In this document: positions 30,933-42,444 of the stretch, piece by piece
How positions within the stretch are numbered: position 1 is the stretch's first letter
Layout of the letters: the number at the start of each line of letters is the position of its first letter
The notes under the pieces: generated by a model
What the model was told of the DNA's origin: nothing
Seen by the model: only the letters and a program-made list of their open reading frames with translations
Database searches by the model: none
Source of the DNA: Lathyrus oleraceus
Lineage: Eukaryota > Streptophyta > Magnoliopsida > Fabales > Fabaceae
NCBI RefSeq assembly: GCF_024323335.1
Contig: NC_066584.1
Location: 427,390,319 to 427,454,318, forward strand
DNA length: 64,000 bases
Direction of reading: 5' to 3'
Position numbers and translations under genes: made by a program

Positions 30933-33900
30933 ATGGATCTCGAACAGACTGTCAAAGATCTCCAGACTCAAAATGCTCAGTTCAAGGAGATGATGTTAAG
31001 CTTATCCAAGGGACAGGAGGAGCTGAAGGCTCTTTTGGTTGAAAAGAAGAAGGACAAGAAAACTGTGAGCTTCATTAACCCGGGCAGAAGGCGTAAAGGA
31101 CAGGCTACGGGAATCAAATTTGGAATCCCGAATGGTCCAAAAGAGGGGGCGGAAACTGATTCAGAGGAGGAGAATCCTGATTTCTCTAACCCTGAGGATG
31201 AGGATGAAGAGTATGAAAATGAACAGTACTCTCCAAGAGATGATAAGTACAAACTGCTGGAAGAACGCATGCTAGCCATGGAGGGTCAGCAGACACCTGG
31301 TCTGGATTTCGAAAGTTTGGGTCTGGTCTCCGATGTGACCATTCCTCGCAAATTCAAAATCCCCACTTTCAATAAGTACGATGGTGCGTCTTGTCCTCAG
31401 ATGCATCTAAGGGCTTATGTGAGAAAGATTCAGCCGCATACCACTGATAAGAAACTATGGATCCATTTCTTCCAAGAAAGTCTGTCTGGCACTCAATTGG
31501 AATGGTATTATCAGCTCGAGAGTTCTGACATCCGCACCTGGACTGATTTAGCAACAGCTTTCTATAAGCAGTACCAGTACAATTCAGAATTAGCACCTAC
31601 TCGGCTACAGTTGCAGAATATGGCCATGGGATCTAAAGAAAGCTTCAAAGAGTATGCTCAGAAATGGAGAGATTTGGCCGGCAGGGTCAAACCCCCTATG
31701 ACTGACCGAGAATTAGTAGACCTGTTCATGGGTACCCTGACTGGCCCATTCTACAGCCACCTACTGGGGAGTTCTTCATCAGGTTTCACTGAACTTATAT
31801 TGACAGGTGAACGGGTGGAGAGCGGCATTCGAAGTGGAAAATTACAGACAGCTACTTCTACAAGCAGTAAAAGGTCCTACCATGGGAAGAATGAATCCAA
31901 TGCTGTGTATGGTCAAAGGAGTCATAATAAGAAAATCGGTGACCATGCCATCGGAGCAGTGACGATCGCAGCCCCGCCAGCTCAAAACTTCCAGCAAAGA
32001 CAAGACAGACCAAGAAGGAAGTTTACCAAGCTCAATATGACTTTAGCACAAGCACTGCAAAGTATGCTGAAGGTAAACCTAATCACTCTCAGAGGTCCTC
32101 CTGCAAATGTCAACACTGCTTCGCCTCGTTATAATCCCAATGCCAGGTGTGCATATCACTCCGATAGCCCCGGGCATGATACAAATGATTGTTGGCTGTT
32201 GAAGAATAAGATTCAGGACATGATCGATGCTGGGGAAATCGAGTTCGAGCCTCCGGAGACTCCTAATGTCATCAATGCACCTATGCCTAATCATGACAAG
32301 GCTGTTAATGCTCTCGATGATGATTCTCTCATCACTACGGTGGCGGACTTAACATCTCCTCTCCCGATCATAAAGCGGAATTTATTGCAAGCTGGTTTAT
32401 TTCCAGGTTGTACTGAAGATTGCAATCTCTGCACACTTTGGCCCGAGGACTGTTTGAAATTGAAAAATGGCATTCAACGGCTGATGGACGACCGTACAAT
32501 TCTCTTTGAAAGGGTTTCTAAAACGGAAAACCCTATTGAAGAAATATCTATGATTGCAAGGCCCAAAGTTCCGGTTAAGATTACCGCTCCCAGGGTACCT
32601 GTGAAGATCATTGCTGAGCCCAAGGTAACTCCCATGATCATTACTGCACCTGGCCCAATACCGTACTCCTCAAGCAAGGCCATTCCGTGGAATTATGGAG
32701 GCGAGGTGTACATCCATGGCGTAAAGCAAGTTGGTGATTCTGCTAATCCTAAAGACATCGTGGGGACTAGTAAAATTACTCGAAGCGGAAGGATCTTCTC
32801 TCCAGAGATCTCACCCCCAGCTCCTGAGACTCGAGGAAAGGAACCAGTCAATCCTTCCCAGTCAGAGACACCGGTCGAAGCTACTACTGAAGACGTTGCC
32901 AAACGAGAAATGGAAGAAGTGTTGAAAATCATCCGCAAGAGTGATTTTGATGTGGTAGAGCAGTTGGGGCATACCCCATCTAAGATCTCAATGTTATCAT
33001 TGCTGTTATCTTCTGAATCTCATGCCAATGCGTTGATAAAATTCTTGAAGACTGCTCATGTGCCTCAGGAAACATCTGTCGATCAGTTCGAACATTATGT
33101 GGCTCACTTGGCTGTTGACAATGGCCTAGGATTTTCCGACGCTGATCTGACACCAGCGGGAAAGAACCATAATAAGGCCCTGCATATCTCCATTGAGTGT
33201 AAAGGCATCACCCTGGCTCACGTGTTGATCGACAACGGCTCTTCCTTGAATGTGCTCCCGAAAGCTGTACTCGATAAATTTGACTACAAAGGCATTGAAC
33301 TGAAACCTAGTGATGTTGTGGTGCGTGCTTACGATGGTGCGAAGAGTGTTGTCTATAGTGAAGTGGTTCTCCCTATCAAGATAGGACCTCAAGTCTTCAA
33401 CACTACCTTTCACGTGATGGACATTCGTCCCGCCTACTCCTGCTTGTTGGGGCGCCCTTGGATCCATGGGGCAGGTGCGGTAGCTTCGTCGCTTCATCAA
33501 AAGCTGAAGTATCCAATAGCAGGCATGGTTGTCACTGTATGTGGAGAAGAAGAGTATATTGTCAGTAGTGTGCAAGCCTTCAAATACGTCGAGATGGATG
33601 GTGAATTCTTTGAGACTCCTTCTCAGTCATTTGAAGTGGTTCCTCCACCCAGTCCTGTCCTTAAGCCAACTCCCTGTGTGCCCAAGGTTACTCGTGCTCC
33701 TCCTGCTATGATTTCTCTGAAAGATGCTCAAGCTGTGGTTGAAGATGGTGGCTGTACTGGCTGGGGTCAACTGATCAACGTACCGTACAAGTCTGACAAA
33801 GCTGGTCTGGGATTCAACTCTGAGAAGACGGTCAAAGATCAAATCAATGTTGTAGAAGATGCTGACAGTGATTGCGACCTGGATAGTTGGATCTACCCAA

Positions 33901-33968
33901 CAATGGGCGACGGACTCAATAATTGGAAGGCTGAAGACACTATCCCGATCTCCTTTAGTCAGGAGTAA
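30933..33968 (+). CDS. Ogre B gag-protease (1011 codons to the intron-encoded stop)
   Basis: The frame starts with a short coiled coil and a basic and acidic region, then the gag domain (about residues 130-320, with LEWYYQLES and LFMGTLTG). A zinc-binding C-x2-H-x6-H-x4-C motif follows in the CAYHSDSPGH region near 32150 and a second cysteine cluster near 32408 (CTEDCNLCTLWPEDC). The aspartic protease has a LIDNGSSLNVLP active site near 33226, with DNGS where Ogre A has DTGS, and GRPWIHGAGAV downstream. The stop at 33966-33968 is used only in unspliced RNA; splicing at 33965 continues into pol. Unspliced and spliced RNA would give separate gag-protease and gag-pol products. Confidence 0.95.
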   Translation: MDLEQTVKDLQTQNAQFKEMMLSLSKGQEELKALLVEKKKDKKTVSFINPGRRRKGQATGIKFGIPNGPKEGAETDSEEENPDFSNPEDEDEEYENEQYSPRDDKYKLLEERMLAMEGQQTPGLDFESLGLVSDVTIPRKFKIPTFNKYDGASCPQMHLRAYVRKIQPHTTDKKLWIHFFQESLSGTQLEWYYQLESSDIRTWTDLATAFYKQYQYNSELAPTRLQLQNMAMGSKESFKEYAQKWRDLAGRVKPPMTDRELVDLFMGTLTGPFYSHLLGSSSSGFTELILTGERVESGIRSGKLQTATSTSSKRSYHGKNESNAVYGQRSHNKKIGDHAIGAVTIAAPPAQNFQQRQDRPRRKFTKLNMTLAQALQSMLKVNLITLRGPPANVNTASPRYNPNARCAYHSDSPGHDTNDCWLLKNKIQDMIDAGEIEFEPPETPNVINAPMPNHDKAVNALDDDSLITTVADLTSPLPIIKRNLLQAGLFPGCTEDCNLCTLWPEDCLKLKNGIQRLMDDRTILFERVSKTENPIEEISMIARPKVPVKITAPRVPVKIIAEPKVTPMIITAPGPIPYSSSKAIPWNYGGEVYIHGVKQVGDSANPKDIVGTSKITRSGRIFSPEISPPAPETRGKEPVNPSQSETPVEATTEDVAKREMEEVLKIIRKSDFDVVEQLGHTPSKISMLSLLLSSESHANALIKFLKTAHVPQETSVDQFEHYVAHLAVDNGLGFSDADLTPAGKNHNKALHISIECKGITLAHVLIDNGSSLNVLPKAVLDKFDYKGIELKPSDVVVRAYDGAKSVVYSEVVLPIKIGPQVFNTTFHVMDIRPAYSCLLGRPWIHGAGAVASSLHQKLKYPIAGMVVTVCGEEEYIVSSVQAFKYVEMDGEFFETPSQSFEVVPPPSPVLKPTPCVPKVTRAPPAMISLKDAQAVVEDGGCTGWGQLINVPYKSDKAGLGFNSEKTVKDQINVVEDADSDCDLDSWIYPTMGDGLNNWKAEDTIPISFSQE

Positions 33969-34198
33969 TTGTTATTGTCTATTTAGTATTGCAAATTCTA
34001 ATTGAACTTCTTAAAGCATTGTGTCTATACCCGGGGCACAATATCTAATTTGTTAAGGGTTTTGTCATTTCATAAGCATATTTTCATATTCAATAAATCA
34101 ATGGACCTATTCGCATTCAAATATTGCGCTCTTTATTTTTCCTGTCGTCTTTCAAACGAGCTATGTTTTCTTACACACACTCACGTAACAAATTGCAG
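33965..34198 (+). other. Ogre B intron between protease and RT (234 bp)
   Basis: Donor CAGGA|GTAATT at 33965, acceptor AATTGCAG at 34198. Joining gives one glutamate codon across the junction and a continuous 2167-codon frame (exon lengths 3032 and 3472). The intron happens to lack stops in the pol frame from 34002, so an open frame runs through most of it. Confidence 0.9.
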
Positions 34199-37100
34199 AT
34201 CCGTACTCACTCTGGATCCTATTGATAATAATTCCGCTACTGTTCATTATGACTTTGAAAATCCGATCTACCAAGCCGAAGATGGAAGTGAGGAAGATTG
34301 TGAAGTCCCTGGAGAGCTTGCCAGATTAGTACTGCAAGAAGAAAGGACTATACAGCCGCATGAAGAGTCCCTCGAAATTGTAAATCTGGGTACTGAGGTA
34401 GACAGAAAAGAAGTCAAAATAGGAGCAGGATTGGAAAGCAGTGTCAAGGAAAGATTGGTTCGGATGTTACATGACTATGTAGAGATTTTCGCTTGGTCTT
34501 ATGAAGACATGCCCGGGTTGGATACTGATATAGTGGTACATCGGCTGCCTACGAAGAAAGACTGCCGTCCTGTCAAGCAAAAAGTTCGCCGCATGCGTCC
34601 TGAAATGTCCGAGAAAATCAAAGCCGAGGTTATGAAACAATTCAATGCCGGTTTTTTAGCTGTTACTTCTTATCCTCAATGGGTTGCTAATGTGGTGCCA
34701 GTGCCAAAGAAAGATGGTAAGGTGCGGATGTGCGTAGACTACAGAGATTTGAATAAAGCGAGTCCCAAAGATGACTTTCCGCTCCCGCACATTGATGTTC
34801 TGGTAGACAACACCGCCCAACACAAATTATTCTCATTCATGGATGGTTTCTCAGGTTACAATCAGATTAAGATGGCACCTGAGGACATGGAGAAAACTAC
34901 GTTCGTGACGCAATGGGGCACTTTCTGTTACAAAGTAATGCCGTTCGGTCTAAAGAACGCCGGGGCAACATACCAGCGTGCTATGGTGGTTTTGTTCCAT
35001 GACATGATTCATCATGAGATAGAAGTATATGTGGATGACATGATAGCTAGATCTCATACTGAAGAAGAGCATCTCGATCATTTATACAAACTGTTCGAGA
35101 GGCTGAAGAAGTACAAATTGAGATTGAATCCGAACAAATGCACTTTTGGAGTAAGATCCGGTAAACTCTTAGGCTTTATTGTCAGTGGTAAAGGAATTGA
35201 GGTTGACCCGGCTAAAGTGAGAGCTATTCAAGAAATGCCAGTTCCCCGTACGGAGAAAGAAGTCAGAGGTTTCTTGGGACGCTTGAACTACATTGCTCGA
35301 TTTATCTCCCACTTGACCGCTACCTGCAAACCCATCTTCAAATTGCTGAGGAAAAATCAAGAAATGATATGGAATGACGAATGCCAAGAAGCTTTTGACA
35401 AAGTCAAGAACTACCTCCAGGAACCTCCGATTTTGATACCACCAGTTGAAGGAAGACCTCTAATCATGTATTTGACCGTGTTAGAAAATTCAATGGGGTG
35501 CGTATTGGGGCAACATGACGAGTCTGGTCGAAAAGAGCATGCCATATACTACCTGAGCAAAAAGTTTACCGACTGTGAAACAAGATACTCACTGCTCGAG
35601 AGAACTTGCTGTGCTTTGGCCTGGGCTGCTCGCCGACTAAGACAGTATATGTTGAATCATACCACTTTGTTGATTTCTAGGATGGATCCCATCAAATACA
35701 TGTTCGAGAAGCCTGCCCTCTCTGGAAGAATAGCGAGATGGCAGATGATCTTAACAGAGTACGATATCCAGTACACTACCCAGAAAGCAATCAAAGGAAG
35801 CGTGCTGGCTGATCATTTGGCTCATCAAGCGGTGGATGATTACCAATCTATGAATTTTGAGTTCCCAGATGAGGATGTCATGTTTGTTGCTGATGATGAA
35901 AAACCTAAACCAGATGAAGGACCCGAATGGGGATCCCGATGGACTATGGTCTTTGATGGATCTTCTAATGCATTGGGCCATGGTGTTGGGGTTGTACTCA
36001 TTTCTCCTGGAGGTTACCATACGCCTCTCACTGCTAGACTATGTTTTCATTGTACCAATAATATGGCTGAGTATGAAGCATGTATTTTTGGACTCAAAGC
36101 TGCTATAGATTGGCGAATCAAGTTTTTGAGTGTGTACGGAGATTCGGCCTTGGTAATCAGTCAGATCAAAGGGGAATGGGATACTAAACACCCAAATCTC
36201 ATCCCTTATCGAGAGCAGGTGATGACATTAATCCCATACTTTGAAGAAATAGCATTTGAACATATTCCACGAGAGGAGAACCAGCTGGCAGACGCATTAG
36301 CTACCATGTCATCTATGTTCAGAGTCAGATGGGGCAGCGAAGCTCCCATGATTACCATTGGACGGTTAGATGAACCAGCATACTGTTACGGACTTAACAC
36401 AGAGGAGGTACAGGAAAAACCTTGGTTCCACGACGTAAGAAGATATTTAGAAGCTCAGGAATACCCTGAAGGGGCATCCATCAAGGACAGAAAATTCCTG
36501 AGGAAGTTCTCCGCTAAATTCTTGCTGAGTAATGGAGTGTTATACAAACGTAATCATGACTCGACTCTGCTTCGCTGTGTGGATCAAAAGGAAACGGAAA
36601 GGATTATGGAAGACATGCATGACGGTATTTTTGGGACTCATCCTAATGGACATACCATGGCCAAGAAGATTCTGAGATCAGGGTATTATTGGTCTACCAT
36701 GGAAGCTGATTGCCACCATCACTCCAGAACCTGCCACAAGTGTCAGATCTATGCGGATAAAGTACATGTACCTCCTGCTTCATTGAACGTGTTAACAGCG
36801 CCTTGGCCCTTTGCAATGTGGGGCATCGATATGATTGGAGAGATTAAACCTACGGCTTCTAATGGACATCGTTTCATTCTCGTCGCTATTGATTACTTCA
36901 CAAAGTGGGTAGAGGCAGCCTCCTTCGCTTCTGTCACCAAGAATGTGGTGGCACGGTTCATCAAGAATAGTCTTATTTGTCGGTATGGCATCCCTGAAAG
37001 AATTATCACTGACAATGGTACTAATTTGAATAACAAGATGATTACTGAACTCTGCACGCAGTTCAAAATAAAGCATCATAATTCTTCTCCGTACCGGCCA

Positions 37101-37670
37101 AAGATGAATGGCGCCGTGGAGGCTGCTAATAAGAACATCAAGAAGATCATACAAAAGATGACAGTAACGTACAAAGACTGGCATGAGATGTTACCATTTG
37201 CTCTCCATGGTTATCGCACTTCAGTACGCACCTCGACAGGGGCAACTCCTTTCTCTTTAGTCTACGGAGCGGAAGCTGTTTTACCAGTGGAAGTCCAGAT
37301 TCCTTCTCTAAGAATCATGAAAGAGGCGGGCTTAGACGAAGATGAATGGATTCAGACTCGACTTGATCAAATAAACTTGATTGACGAGAAGAGACTTGCG
37401 GCTGTTTGTCACGGGCAGATGTATCAGAAGTGCATGACCCAAGCATTCAACAAAAGAGTCAAGAGACAGGTATATCAGGTAGGCGACTTGGTGATCAAGC
37501 GTATCATTCTACCACAAGGTGACCCCAGAGGCAAGTGGACTCCCACATACGAAGGGCCATTTGTGGTTAAGAGGGTATTCTCGGGTGGAGCCATGATACT
37601 TGCTACAATGGATGGCGAAGATTTCCCGCATCCTGTGAACGCGGACATAGTTAAAAAATACTACGCATAA
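34199..37670 (+). CDS. Ogre B pol: RT, RNase H, archaeal-type RNase H, integrase (intact)
   Basis: After an acidic linker, reverse transcriptase begins near 34580 and carries the YVDD box at 35028-35039. The original RNase H region lies at about 35450-35650. A second, archaeal-type RNase H (about 35935-36310) keeps its four acidic residues (FDGS, AEYEAC, YGDSA, LADALA), the Tat-lineage signature. Integrase has its zinc-binding H-H-C-C region ending in CHKCQIYA near 36735 and catalytic D (36828), D (37011) and E (37119) with D-35-E spacing. A GPF-type C-terminal motif follows near 37555. The frame ends at 37670. No break is seen, unlike Ogre A. It has no start of its own and depends on splicing from gag-protease. 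Confidence 0.96.
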
Positions 37671-37680
37671 AAGAGACCCG

Positions 37681-37852
37681 CTAGGTCGACGTACCTAGGC
37701 AAAAGTAAGGGCATCCCGGCGAACCAAAAGGGTTCGGGCAAAAATTAGGGATAAATATATAAAGACGTATACCCGGCAAGTCGAAAACCTGAAAAGGCGG
37801 CTTGGGCAAAAAAGGGTATCCCGGTGGACTGAAAACCTGAAAAGGCGGTCCA
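37681..37852 (+). other. Four tandem stem-loops after Ogre B pol
   Basis: Arms CTAGGT/ACCTAG (37681/37693), CGAACC/GGTTCG (37720/37731), CAAGTC/GGCTTG (37777/37799), TGGAC/GTCCA (37825/37848). Every second arm is followed by GGCAAAA, as in Ogre A. In unit 2 the G-U pair of Ogre A is a G-C pair here. Confidence 0.65.
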
Positions 37853-38739
37853 GGCAAAAATTAGGGATTAAAGCGTATGACTATGTCCCGTTCTCTGCCC
37901 CTTCAACCCAGTTCCGGGGACTGAACAAGCCAATCACTTCTATCCGACAGCAGGAGATGAGATGCTTGAAGACATAATGACAGTAGTGGAATCAAAATCA
38001 ATAGGACTTATTCTGCATAGCTTTCTTTTTGTTGTCTTGACAACTTCCTCTTACTAGGATTTCTGTCTCCTTGTACACAAATTGCCTGTTTATAGGCCCT
38101 CTTTCAAAATCAATACAATTTCATTGCCAAAAAGATGCTTTTGTTTTTACCTTTTCTGTTTTGTTTGCGTAAACGTCCATTGATTTAACTTGAATTGACT
38201 TATGCACTTGAATATGACCCATGTTTACAAAATTGCGTGCCTAAAATAGCAATAGCAATTACTACACGACTTCAGGATCGAGGAGAAGGTCTAACCACGC
38301 TTTCCAAGGAGGCTGTTACTAATTCGATTCCCCGGCAACGCCAATTATTCCCCAGAAGAGGTCGGCATCGCCCTACCGAAAGGTCATCCCTTCTATCCCC
38401 AGCCAGGCTCCGTGGGACAGAACCCGAATCCCCAGCTAAGGAAGGGCCATCCATACCAATGTCTCCGACCAGCAGACTGAGATCTATCTCCCCAGTAGTG
38501 TCCCTTGGAAGAATGTTTCAGACGCCTAATGCATTCATTACATCATTTCATATTACATACCTGCATACAACGCTCACATTTACTTCATTCCACATCATAT
38601 ACTTTACATAATATATACATGCATACACATGCATACCAGGTTCGCAAGCATAAAACATCTCATGCATCATGACATGGCATGAAGCTAACTGTGTTTTTCA
38701 GGTTAATTATCCTCCTGATTACATTCAAGATTCAACTAT
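37853..38739 (+). other. Ogre B 3' UTR, proximal part with TCCCCAG motifs
   Basis: No gene is supported; a 138-codon ORF at 38195 is low-complexity and has no partner in Ogre A. PBS-complementary-like motifs occur at 38346 (TTCCCCAGAAGAGGTCGG), 38396, 38428 and 38488. Confidence 0.55.
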
Positions 38740-39284
38740 ATCCCTCAGATACTGCCTAGCATATGGTACATTCCGAGGTGTAGCCTAGCGTACGACCACT
38801 TTCTTCTGCAGCTACACCTTCCAGATATACTCCATGTCAACATTCATTCTGACATTCTCCCAATGGTGGCATCTCTAAGCCCACCCCAGATATTCGCTGC
38901 AAATACAACAAACAGTATCAGATACGGCCTAACGTACGGTTCATTCTGATTCAGCCCAACATATGGCTCTTTCAACTCAGATACGGTCTAACGTACGATC
39001 CATTCTGACTCTCAACAACTCCAATACGGTCTAACGTACGACCCATTTGGATATTCAAATCCTCAGATGCTGCCTAGCGTACGGTATATTCCGGGGTGTA
39101 GTCTAGCGTACGACTACTTTCTTCTTCAGATACAGCCTAACGTACGGCTCATTCCGCAACTCCAATATGGTCTAACATACGACCCATTTGGACCTCCAAC
39201 TCAGATACGGTCTAATGTACGATCCCTTCTGATCTTCAACAACTCAAGTATGGTTTAATGTACGACCAAGTTAAACCTCCATCT
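38740..39284 (+). repeat. Degenerate repeats with TAACGTACG core
   Basis: Units of about 30-60 bp share a core of the form GGTC-TAACGTAC-GACC, with variants such as AGCC-TAACGTAC-GGCT and TAGTC-TAGCGTAC-GACTA. The flanking arms differ between units but usually remain complementary. The same degenerate family resumes at 39801-40110. Confidence 0.75.
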
Positions 39285-39800
39285 TCTCAGGTGCTACCTT
39301 CGGACAGGTACATTCCTGAATGGTAGTCTAGTATACGACTACTCCCCTTTCTCAGGTGCTACCTTCGGACAGGTACATTCCTGAATGGTAGTCTAGTATA
39401 CGACTACTCCCCTTTCTCAGGTGCTACCTTCGGACAGGTACATTCCTGAATGGTAGTCTAGTATACGGCTACTCCCCTTTCTCAGGTGCTACCTTCGGAC
39501 AGGTACATTCCTGAATGGTAGTCTAGTATACGACTACTCCCCTTTCTCAGGTGCTACCTTCGGACAGGTACATTCCTGAATGGTAGTCTAGTATACGGCT
39601 ACTCCCTTTCTCAGGTGCTACCTTCGGACAGGTACATTCCTGAATGGTAGTCTAGTATACGGCTACTCCCTTTCTCAGGTGCTACCTTCCGACAGGTACA
39701 TTCCTGAATGGTAGTTTAGTATACGGCTACTCCCTTACTCAGATGCTACCTTCGGACAGGTACATTTCTGAATGGTAGTCTAGTATACGGCTACTCCCTT
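39285..39800 (+). repeat. 64-65-bp tandem array, eight copies
   Basis: Units start at 39285, 39350, 39415, 39480, 39545 (65 bp) and 39609, 39673, 39737 (64 bp). Each has GTGCTACCTTCGGACAGGTA and GTAGTC-TAGTATAC-GACTAC; the copies are nearly identical. Ogre 3' UTRs are known to hold variable tandem repeats that can seed satellite DNA. Confidence 0.95.
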
Positions 39801-40110
39801 TTCAGCAGATTCAGCCTAACGGACGGCCCATTCTGCAACCCAGATGCGATCTAGCATACGATCCATTCTGATCTTTCATCCCCAGCAAAGTCATCCGCCT
39901 AATGAACAACTCACTCTGGTATTCAGACGCGGTCTAACATACGATCCATTCTGATCCCTTATCCCCAGCAGTATATAACATACTCTGACTCCCCAACGAA
40001 GTCAACAGCATGATGGATAATTCACTATACGGTCGGATGTACGACCCGGTGTGACACCCATGTCTCTAGATATCGTCTAACGTACGACACAATCTGGAAA
40101 TCTCCTCAGC
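39801..40110 (+). repeat. Degenerate TAACGTACG and TCCCCAGC motifs, distal part
   Basis: Continues the family of 38740-39284, with TCCCCAGCAAAGTCA at about 39879 and TCCCCAACGAAGTCA at about 39990 interspersed. Confidence 0.6.
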
Positions 40111-40256
40111 AAGTTGCTTGGATGGCATCTCTAAGCCCATCTCCGTCAAGACTGATGGACAAGCGCAAATTTTCGGGGCATTATAGTGTTCAATAATCTT
40201 TCACCTCCAGACCACGAACGGCACATGCCATTCTACTCTCTCGGTGCAAGAATATT

Positions 40257-40269
40257 GAACAGGGGCAGC
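40257..40269 (+). promoter_or_regulatory. Polypurine tract of Ogre B
   Basis: GAACAGGGGCAGC directly precedes the 3' LTR. Ogre A has GAATAGGGGCAGC at the same place. Primes plus-strand DNA. Confidence 0.75.
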
Positions 40270-42439
40270 TGTCATACCCCAAAATTTGCCCATTGAAATT
40301 ACAAAGCATTTTCCAAGACCCTTTGACTTGTTCTGCAAGGCACTGATATCAAATGGACAAAAGCCCAGCTCACAACAGGCCTAATCCAAAGTGGCCCAAA
40401 ATAGCTTGCTCGCTAGGCGAGCAATTCCTTCGCCTAGCGAATATCTCAGCATGCCACTCGCCCAGCGAAGCATCAGGTCCAGAAAAAGCCCAAACCTAGT
40501 TTGCTCGCTAGGCGAGCAATTCCTTCGCCTAGCGAAGCTTGCGAGAATTTGAAAATTTGGACCTCATTTTAAGCCCATTAGGTCACCATTGCCACTACTA
40601 TAAATACATGCTCTTCTGCCACGAACAAGGACACACAGAGACGGACGAAGACGGACGGAAACACGCATCCAGAGGGAGGAATACAGAAACCCTGCTGATC
40701 CAAAGAGTTCAGAAGGCGGAAACCCTGAAGGCCGCTTACCCGCTCCGAAGCTACCACCACCCCGCTCAATCCGGCTCGCCAATTCAAGGTTGCAACTCGA
40801 TTTGCAAACAGGTTTGCATCATTATCATCGCTTTAGTTTCTTAATTGGCATATGATATCACTTTAGGGTATTAATTTACACATGATTATCACTTTGTATT
40901 CTTATTTTGCATGTGGTACCGCATTAGTGTCTTAATTTGCATGTGACATCATTTTGTACTCTCATTTGGCATATGGTACCACTTCATGTTCTTAATTAGT
41001 GGAGGATATCATAATTGAATTCATAAACATTTTGAAGCTTTGCATGAGAATTTAAATGTGCTTGAACATTGTGAAACTGAACCATATAATTATGTGTTAG
41101 AGGCCATAGGCCATGCTGCTGATTGAGGTCATAATTTCAAACCCGTGGTCGCTCGCTAGCTCATCGCTAGGCGAGCCCGCAGCGAGCCTTCGCTGAGCCT
41201 TCGCTAGGCGAAGCAGAAGCGAACAGGACAGGGGCTGCTTTGTCCCTTTGTTGCCCGTTTTATACTTACCTAATCATGACTCTGCATCATTTGGCTTAAA
41301 TTCCTGGCTGTTATATTCATTTTGTGATGCAATTTCCAATTGTGTTTTATCTCAATGCTATAATCTGTGTGTTAATGGTGTAAAGGCTAGCATACTTCCG
41401 AAGAAATAACCAGCTAGGTACACCGCTTTATGCATGGGAAGACTTTCATGGAGAGGGACTCTAAATTATTTCACTTTAATGTGAAAATTCATATTGGTTG
41501 CCTAACCAATTTTAATGTATTGATCCTTAATGTGTTGATTTTAATGTATCGATTCAATGCGGTATCACCATAATTACCTAATGAACTTAAAACATGGACT
41601 TTAAATAAATGATATCGGACCTCTCTCTATTACCCCACGATTACAATATTACGGTCATGTCCCGCGAATATGGGGATATCCTTAGCAAAGACCCTTCGGT
41701 AAAATCATCATAGTCCCTCGAATGTTGCCTTCAAAAATACGATGTTGTCCCTCGACGACCCTTCGGTGTAGCCTACGGTTAAATGATGATAGTCCCTTCG
41801 AATGCTAAGGTATCCTCACAACTGTTGCCTTCAATGACCAATCGATGACCCTACGATGACCCTTCTGCATCCCAAGGATAAAACTACTTACTTCTCAATA
41901 GTAAGGACAGTTTTACCCTCATAAGGATAGGAAACGCCCGGAAAAGACCTCGGACAGGTATAACCTTAATTGCTCATTCATAACCAAAAAATATACTTTT
42001 CACCTCACACCTTTCAAACATCTTTTTGGAAAATCACCACTTAGCATACATCCGCACTAGGATCATTGCTGAGTTATATTTTTCTAAACTGTTTTCTAAA
42101 TTAAAACGAGATAACCACTTTGTATACATTCATGCAAGAATCATTACAAAGTTAAATTCTCATTTTGCAAAACATTTTCACACCTTTCTCAACCACCTTT
42201 TTTCAAACTAGAAAACATAAATGATTGAGCAATTAAGAGCCCATGGATAACCATGGATACAAAGGGTGCTAATACCTTCCCTTTGTATAAAGTACCTCCC
42301 GAACCTAAGAATTTAAAATTAAGGTCTTTCCTGTTCTTTTCCACCTTTCCTTAAGGGATAAAAGAAAAGTCGGTGGCGACTCTTGCTAACCGCGACATTG
42401 CGATTACAAATCCAATAAGGTCCAGTTCACCGTATGACA
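40270..42439 (+). mobile_element. Ogre B 3' LTR
   Basis: 2170 bp; differs from the 5' LTR only at 40951 and 41149. Both changes read as cytosine transitions (one on each strand), as expected for methylated DNA. Confidence 0.96.
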
Positions 42440-42444
42440 TCAAT
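42440..42444. repeat. TSD of Ogre B (TCAAT), right copy
   Basis: Pairs with 26485-26489. Confidence 0.96.

Larger units (their letters stand above)
26490..42439 (+). mobile_element. Ogre B: complete, young Ogre-type Ty3/gypsy retrotransposon (15,950 bp)
   Basis: The element has two 2170-bp LTRs, a TCAAT TSD, a tRNA-Arg PBS, ORF1, gag-protease, an intron, RT-RNase H-aRNase H-integrase, a repeat-rich 3' UTR and a polypurine tract. All coding regions are open. The LTRs differ at 27171/40951 (G/A) and 27369/41149 (C/T) only, by line-by-line reading. At a commonly used plant LTR rate of 1.3e-8 per site per year this is roughly 35,000 years. Protein sequence is clearly related to Ogre A throughout, but the LTR is shorter and from another family. 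It was inserted in the 3' UTR of Ogre A. It may be autonomous and competent, which sequence alone cannot prove. Confidence 0.96.

Noticed and set aside
34002..34198. Start of pol at ATG 34002
   Set aside because: This ATG lies inside the intron; the homologous frame begins after the acceptor at 34198 and continues from gag-protease by splicing.
38195..38611. 138-codon ORF in the Ogre B 3' UTR
   Set aside because: Low-complexity, ends in TTCAT repeats, overlaps the TCCCCAG motif region and has no partner in Ogre A.
39285..39800. CRISPR-like regular repeats
   Set aside because: The whole 65-bp unit is repeated, with no unique spacers, inside a plant retrotransposon 3' UTR.
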